Source of the DNA: Haemonchus contortus
Taxonomy: Eukaryota > Nematoda > Chromadorea > Rhabditida > Trichostrongylidae
Assembly (NCBI GenBank): GCA_000469685.2
Contig: LS997564.1
Coordinates: 24,238,459-24,302,458, forward strand
Direction: 5' to 3'
DNA: 64,000 nt
Of this stretch, positions 57,806 through 64,000 are shown one piece after another (within the stretch, counting starts at the first letter, position 1; each line of letters starts with the position of its first letter). Below the pieces are notes generated by a model, which was not told the origin of the DNA, did no database searches, and saw nothing but the letters and a program-made list of their open reading frames with translations. The position numbers and the translations under genes were made by a program.

Positions 57806-58350
57806 GGGCACGATTCGCGATAGAAATGGTTTCTGGGTTTTCCCCCTAAGAATACCCAGTGGCCCCCAAGGGTAATAGGAAGGTCACTTTCAAGTTCCAA
57901 AACACGAAAGCTAGGGCATAGTGGGAGCCCAGTTACCGGATTGCCCGGACTTCCCGCCCCTCGATCGATGTCACCTCAGACGAGTGTCGAGGCGATACAG
58001 ATTGCATATTCGCGCCATGACCCTCACATCCAGCACGCACTCAGCTAATAGGGTTTTTTTGTTAGCTTATGCTTATGATTGAATGAATTTTTGCCTACCG
58101 TAGTCACCTATTCGCACTAGGACCCACACGTACGCAATGACACACATTGTATAGTTCGTCCAAACGCCCCATTCTTTTCCATTTCTCTGATCTCATTCTC
58201 GTCCAAATCTCCTTTAAAAACCTTCGAAACCTTTCTCCACTTCGAAACAGCGATTTATGCACTTTCTTCGCCTTCATCGCACTATTTTCCATCTCATCTT
58301 CCATTTTTCGTCATAATCTGGATTACCCAAATTTATCGTGAACTGTGCCT
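57806..58350. mobile_element. TTAA-flanked MITE, second copy
   Basis: Flanked by TTAA at 57802-57805 and 58351-58354. Ends: left GGGCACGATTCGCGATAGAA, right (complement) AGGCACAGTTCACGATAAAT, matching the ends of the MITE at 14806-15268 while the interiors differ. Non-coding. Lies about 450 bases after the brc-1 stop. Confidence 0.72.
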
Positions 58351-58359
58351 TTAACAGTA

Positions 58360-59240
58360 TACTAGGTGTGAACAGTTAAACAGCAACTGATAGGTTAAAG
58401 GGCATGTTTGAACAGACTTTGTGGAGTACCTCAAGTCAAGTAACGTTGAAGTGCAGCGTGAGCTGCAGCATGCGTGCTTCTTAGGCGCTGGGTTTCAGCT
58501 GTCGAGCGTCGGCAGGGGAAGGTCTGAAAATAATCATTACAATCTACACATTTTATAAATTACAGAGTTATGTATCAAAAAATCATTCAAGCCAATTTTT
58601 TTCGGTGTTGTAAAGCATGATAGTTGTCTCCTTCATTTTCATGCTTTTGTTATGTATCTGAAAGCGGGGTTGTGCGAAATTGAACTTCTAAATAAGAAAA
58701 CAGTAAAACCACCTTAAATATACTATAAATAATTTTCTTGGTTTTGCACAAATCTGCTAGATCGTTTTCTTGTTCTAAATGGTAACAGGTAATGAACTAG
58801 CTCTGAATTGCGTTCTGCTTCTCTCTCCCTCTCTTTTACGAGGTTCTGTTCATAATGTAAATATTTTCTGAAGAAACGTTGTTGTTCACTCACTGTAAAG
58901 AGTTATCTTACCAGGAAAGAATTCTCGTTAGCGAATGAAAGCTTTTTTAATAGTATATTTCACGATCTATGCTTACACGTTTGCTCTTAGTCGGTGGTTA
59001 ACGCATAAGTTGTTTGGAGAGGATCAACAAGCAGACAAGTAGTAGATGAATCATTAGGTACACACAGTAGTGGGCAGTTCCGTCGTGAACTCTATCTTAT
59101 ATTTTCTATACTAATTGAGATAGCTGGATCAAGTGTGTATAGTTAGTATCATTCCTCTGAGCCTGAGGGAACCCCCAATGAAGGAACGTTGAATGGGGCA
59201 GCTCGGGATAGGTTAAAAGGCATAACAAGCTTCCCGAAGT
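58360..59240. other. Intergenic stretch without identified genes
   Basis: AT-rich DNA between the MITE and the RTE remnant. I see no gene or clear repeat structure. Confidence 0.4.
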
Positions 59241-59249
59241 GAGTAATGA

Positions 59250-61700
59250 GATGTCGATGTGTACTTTCAATGCACGGACGCTTTTATCGGAAGCGTGTGT
59301 TGAAGATCTGATGATGCAAGTTGGTGAGTTCAAGTACGACGTCATCGGACTGACTGAGATTTGAAATCGTCGCCCGTTGGCCGCTGTTTTGAAAGCGCCG
59401 AGGGACTGTTTTTTGGACTATGCGACAGTGAAGGCGTTGGTGATATAGGTGATCTCATTAATACGCATTTAGCCGAAAAAATTTACTCGTACGGAAGCTT
59501 GGAAACCCGAGCCGATCTGCTGTTGTGAAGAAGTCGCTCAATTCCAATTTCAGAGTCATGTTGCCTATGCATCAACACCAATCTAGGAAGAGGAGTTGAA
59601 AACATTTTATATGGACGTTTAAAGGCTCGTCAGAGGTACTACACTGTCTTCATGGTCATCGTCGCTGATTCAAAGCCAAGAATGGCTCTAGAAGAACGGC
59701 TAAAGGTTGGAGAAGATCACTGATGCTCGAACCGAACGTCTGCGTTGGAGGAACTGAACGTGCGGAATGAAATGGATAGGGTGGAAAGTCGTCTGGTTTC
59801 GTCATGTCGACGTACACCATCCTCGCTAATTTACAGTTGCCTTTTCATCAACTTCGGACTTGAGAGTCACCTGGCGTGCAGTTCTATGATGAAATGGTTC
59901 CACATCGTCTTCAATCAAAAGTTTTGCATGGCTGACGTCAGTGTTATTCCGAATCTGTACACGGGTTCGGACCATCGTTTCCTACGCGCTAGGTTCTGCT
60001 TTTCAGTGCGTGGAGAGAGAGCTGTGAAGTTCAGGAGCCAAAGTCCTGAAAGCGCCATCATTTGGGATCACCTCGCTTCTCTTGTGCGTTTGGAGGAATC
60101 CCGTTGTCGACAACTCGATGAAGAATTTCACAGGCTCGTCGAACATCTCACGATGGTGCAAGGTAACCAGAGAATCTAAAAATTTTCAAGAAACGCCTCG
60201 CTACAAAGACTCGAGCTGATTCGCCAGCGTGGAATCACATGAGCCACGAGTAATGAAATGTTGACGCTAGAGCTCGCGAAGCTTTGCAGAGAAGTGATGG
60301 AGAAGAGCAGCAGTTCTGTCCAAAGTCGCTAAGACTGTTGAGGCGAAGATGACCCTCCTTCGTCGCCTTGAAAGAACAGCTATTGCATCTCGAAGACAAT
60401 GGAATAGGTCATCTGCGCTTTTACTCGGCCTCCTTGACACATCCCGTCATGTTGATGAAGTAGTATTCAACCAGAACATCCGAAAAACCTCCTGCCAGTT
60501 GTCGGACCTCTCACGCGGTACCTGTTCTAATGCAATGCGCCCACGTTGTGGAAAACTAGCAAGACTGTGTTGATATAAAGGAAAAGAGATCTCGACTATG
60601 TTACCGCTGGCGCCCAAACTGCTATCCAAAAACTTCACACGAATTGTCCTCAACAGGATTGGTAGAATATTAGATGATGGACGGCCATTCGAGCAAGCAG
60701 GGTTCCGGAAAGAAATCAGTACAAATCGACCACATCCACACTGTCGCAAGACTCACTGAATTATCACGGGAGTACAGAATGCCGTTATGTCTTACCTTCA
60801 TCGATTTGAAGAAGGCCTCAGATATTGTCGAGATAGAAGTGGGCTTTGAAGCCGTGGGCAACCAGGGTGTTCCTACTCAATGTATAAGAATGCTTCATGA
60901 GCTCTACGACAACTTCATCACCAGGATTTCGCCGTTCTATGAAGAAGTCATTGTCAACATGGAGAGAGGGTTTCAGGAGGCAGGGCGATACCGCCCAAAC
61001 TTTTCAATACCGCTCTCGATTCTGGGTCATTTGGAATGAGAAGTCTTGGGAGTGAAGGTCGGCAGCCGCAACATACACTTCCTCCGCTATGCAGGCAACA
61101 TTGCAGACGTTAATAAAACAGAAACACTGTGAGAGGAACGTATGCGTATGGAAAGGCCGAATTAGACAAGGCCTGTTGAGGAATTGACCGAATCAGCGAA
61201 GGCGATACTCATGAGAAACAGATTGGTACCTGATGCGCCCTTCACGCTAATCGGAGAGAACAGTTCCGAAAGCTCTAGCTAAAACAATTCAGATGGGGGA
61301 GTCAGCGTGATGAACAATTCAACCCGGAGCTGAGCAGAAGGAAACTCGCAGCTGGGGAAGCGCTTGAGAACATCGAGGGAGTAGTGAAGAAGACGAAGAA
61401 CATCCTGCTCCACGCTGACCTCTTCGACACTGCTGTCCTTCCTGCTTTACGTACGCCTCGCAGACCTGGAATCTACGAAAGCAGGACGAGCATGCTGCCA
61501 GCGTTACTCAACGCGCTTTGGAAAAAACAATGCTCGAGATTCTCCTATGCACGCAAGTGCAGAAGGGAATCCGAAGTTCCAAGCTTCGTCAACACGAAAA
61601 TCAGGAACCCGTTGAATAAGCTAAGAGCAATATAATGATGACCGTTGGACCAGGGTGGTCGCACACCGGATCTAGTCAAACTTGTTCGCGAAATCATTGA
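59250..61700 (+). pseudogene. Decayed RTE-type retrotransposon (endonuclease plus reverse transcriptase)
   Basis: Decayed frames on the plus strand follow the domain order of an endonuclease/reverse-transcriptase polyprotein. Near 59250: MSMCTFNARTLLSEACVEDL (endonuclease start), with KYDVIGLTEI after it. Near 59930: ADVSVIPNLYTGSDHRFLRA (end of endonuclease, SDHR motif). Near 60720-60900: DHIHTVARLTELSREYRMPL, LTFIDLKKASDIVE and NQGVPTQCIRMLHELY (RT core; the first catalytic D context FIDLKKAFD has F to S). Near 61390: TKNILLHADLFDTAVLPAL. The FADD catalytic box is destroyed (FLRYAGNIADV). Numerous stops and frameshifts. The lineage resembles RTE-like elements abundant in hookworm genomes (from memory). 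Confidence 0.85.
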
Positions 61701-61719
61701 AGAAAGAAATGATTTGCTC

Positions 61720-63715
61720 CGTGTCCCTCAAGCGAACAAGGTCCATGCTGGCTTGCGACAGATACGAAAGGAAATGTAACTGACGTCAACTCAAGCGAAT
61801 CGACGATCATCAGGACGACTGGTGATGCAGGTGATTTTTCTGTGCAATTTAAAGTCTGATCATCTGTTATTGTGTCCGGAAAATTTTGAGAAAATTTTGT
61901 CCCTCGACTTTGAAGCATGTTGGTCGCGAACGCTCCAAGGAGGACTATAGATTCAATAGTAGAGAGGAAGTCATTGTTGATACATCAATACTATGTATAG
62001 CTGATTAGTATTTGGCGTGTAGTAAGTAATTGTAGACCAGGGTATGTGTGTGCCACATGAGCCTAAGCCTACGACCACAGAAGCCTCCTGATTCTCCATT
62101 ACGAAGCTGATCGCTTTGAAACTCAGAATTGGAATGAGATACGGTGACTGATTGGCACAGTAACTCTTTCTTGTAACCTACCATAAATGGCACGATCGCT
62201 TCCTTTGAGAAGGGATCTGCTTCGACGAAGTTTGTTCAGGCGTACGTCCACTGTCCTCAGATAAGGACACCGTTTTGTCAGAGCAATACTATTGAAGTGG
62301 CGGGATTTGGAAGCTTACGGACTGTAAGCGAACGACGACATCAATCGACTCCATCATTGCTCAGGATAAAAAGTAGATGTTATATGAAAATCCACGGATG
62401 TAAGGCTCGCTATAAAGCGAGGGGCTCACACCAATAAAGACATGAACTCATTCTTCCTCTGCTTAGCCATATGTTTTCCTATGAGATCCTATCAGAGTGC
62501 ACTGCGGTACCTTAAGAGTATTCTGTGGTTAACTAAGGGATATGGTGTTTGGAGCCCCTATTTCACTCCGAATACAAGGAAACTTTCGATTGTGATGGAT
62601 TACATACGACCACCACACGCGTGGACTTCGATGCTAAGAGTTTATTTTTTTTATTGCATCTCTTGAGATTCTGGCTAAAGCTGGAAAAACTTCGTATAAT
62701 CCGACTACCCCATTCTCCACATATTCACTTGACCACCATACTTTCAGAAGCTCACAGACTTGCTCTAAAGGGAAAAATTCACAATTGTCGAGTCAAGTAG
62801 GTGGTAGATGAATGAACTGCGTCAGGCCTCTCTTCATATTGGAGGAATGGCATCAGTGCCCAGTCCGGTTGATGGAGAGACACTGTGGCTAAAAGAAGCC
62901 ACTGTCTTGATCACTAATCTAAGTTTATTGCTGTAGTTACTTTGTATTGAAAAAATCAACTGAATTCTCTCAGAACTTTTCGGATACGCTAATAGCTACC
63001 GTTGTTTGAATTCGGACTCGGAAGAGTACCTTAGTAAACTCGTGCAAGAACTGGTTCATCTAACTTGTTTCCGTTGAGAATAGCAGACAAAATTCCCTCT
63101 CATAATTAGCTGCTCGATCAGTCCGATATCAAGTCAAAGGCTCGCATCGGTGCTCCTGACCATTTTTCCTTTCTTTGTTAATACAGGACTTTTTTACGTT
63201 TTTGAAAAAGTTAAGAAAATTTCACCTGAAAGCTCACCTAAAATACTAGTCTAACTTTTAGGTGATTAAGTTTCCCATCCACGATCAAAGACTCCCACGA
63301 CGCCGACTAGGTCGAAAGCATGCCCCGCAGCGTTGATTAATTGCGAGCACATTCATCTTCTTATCTTTTTATTGCATCTCTTGAGAACTACGAAAAGCCG
63401 TGTACTTCGTCCTCAGATTGCATTTTTGTTAGATTCTGGCTAATCAATATGTACTTTTTTGGATGAGAATGCTACAGTGATGGAAGGTTCACTATCACCG
63501 AAATGTTCCTGGTTGAAATTTGGCTCTAGCAGCCTCAACCGGCTTACTAGCCGTACCTTGTAGGGGAATAACACCGAAAAGAGGCGATCCACGCCAAAAC
63601 GTAAGCCGGAGTAAAGTTTTCTTATCAACCTCGTCCGAGTTCAAGCAAAGGAAACAAACGTTGACACCGAATTAATTAAGGGTCCAGGCATGCCCACGCT
63701 GCATCTGGCTGTCAT
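61720..63715. other. Intergenic stretch without identified genes
   Basis: No gene supported. A short segment (TTTTTATTGCATCTCTTGAG) occurs near 62646 and again near 63367; the second copy has about 48 extra bases before the shared ATTCTGGCTAA. Other structure was not seen. Confidence 0.4.
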
Positions 63716-63720
63716 ATCGA

Positions 63721-64000
63721 GGGCACAATTCACGATAAAAATAGCTTTTGAGGTATCCCCCTAGGACGAATTTGTAACCGTTTTTCGGGGCACGGCAATG
63801 TTCCATGTACAGCTCGTGGGAAGCCACAGGTCTAGAGAGGAAAATCTCACAAACCATTTCTGTCGCGAGCTGTGTTTCCGACAAGAAGCTGCCTGACAGC
63901 CATATTCGCCACGTTACGATGCATCGCTGTTTCTCCAAAGCTTCTGACTGGCATATAGCAAAACTAAGCCGCAATTCATATTTAATTCTGTAAGTTAATA
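63721..64000. mobile_element. Partial third copy of the TTAA MITE family
   Basis: GGGCACAATTCACGATAAAA at 63721 and the following CCCCCTAGGAC match the left part of the element at 57806 (GGGCACGATTCGCGATAGAA ... CCCCCTAAGAA). The preceding bases are not TTAA, so the target site has mutated. The right end is outside the window. Confidence 0.5.

Overview
The window looks like a gene-poor stretch of a parasitic nematode chromosome, most likely a clade V strongylid of the hookworm type. The evidence is conserved animal genes broken into many short exons with nematode splice signals (TTTCAG/TTTTAG acceptors, many introns of 50-100 bases), large introns full of decayed mobile elements, and a reverse transcriptase fragment like one I recall as abundant in hookworms. 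The species assignment is inference. There are no bacterial operons, rRNA genes or CRISPR arrays.

Four conserved protein-coding genes could be rebuilt exon by exon. (1) A calpain-7/PalB-type cysteine protease at 2378-10947 (+), 22 exons. (2) PIGT, a subunit of the GPI transamidase, at about 11307-20796 (+), in tandem 360 bases downstream of the calpain. (3) Cytoplasmic-type acetyl-CoA synthetase (ACSS2/acs family) at 32665-38084 (-), 15 exons, whose reading frame closes exactly at 680 residues. (4) A compact BRCA1 (brc-1) ortholog with RING and tandem BRCT domains at 52564-57349 (+), 16 exons, about 620 residues. The genes act in separate processes (endosomal/ESCRT-linked proteolysis, GPI anchoring, acetyl-CoA supply, DNA repair), so no shared pathway is evident.

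The remainder is mainly mobile DNA: a mariner element (12446-13631) inserted inside a tRNA-derived SINE; at least five more copies of that SINE, two of them head to head; a Tc3-like element with about 200-base ends, each carrying the terminal motif twice (47166-48763); a second, heavily decayed mariner (about 29.4-30.4 kb); RTE-like retrotransposon remnants on both strands (17.0-18.8 kb minus, 59.2-61.7 kb plus); a CR1/Jockey-like LINE tail (49.15-49.6 kb); TTAA-flanked MITEs; and three large foldback repeats, one in calpain intron 1, one in acetyl-CoA synthetase intron 1 with an apparent 8-base target duplication, and one GC-rich copy in intergenic DNA.

In three places the frame of a conserved gene slips by one base at a homopolymer (calpain near 6901, PIGT near 12097 and 20669). 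Assembly or read errors are the likeliest cause, although the calpain slip lies inside the catalytic domain and should be checked. I did not find a clearly new multi-gene system. The best candidates for undescribed biology are the repeat families.
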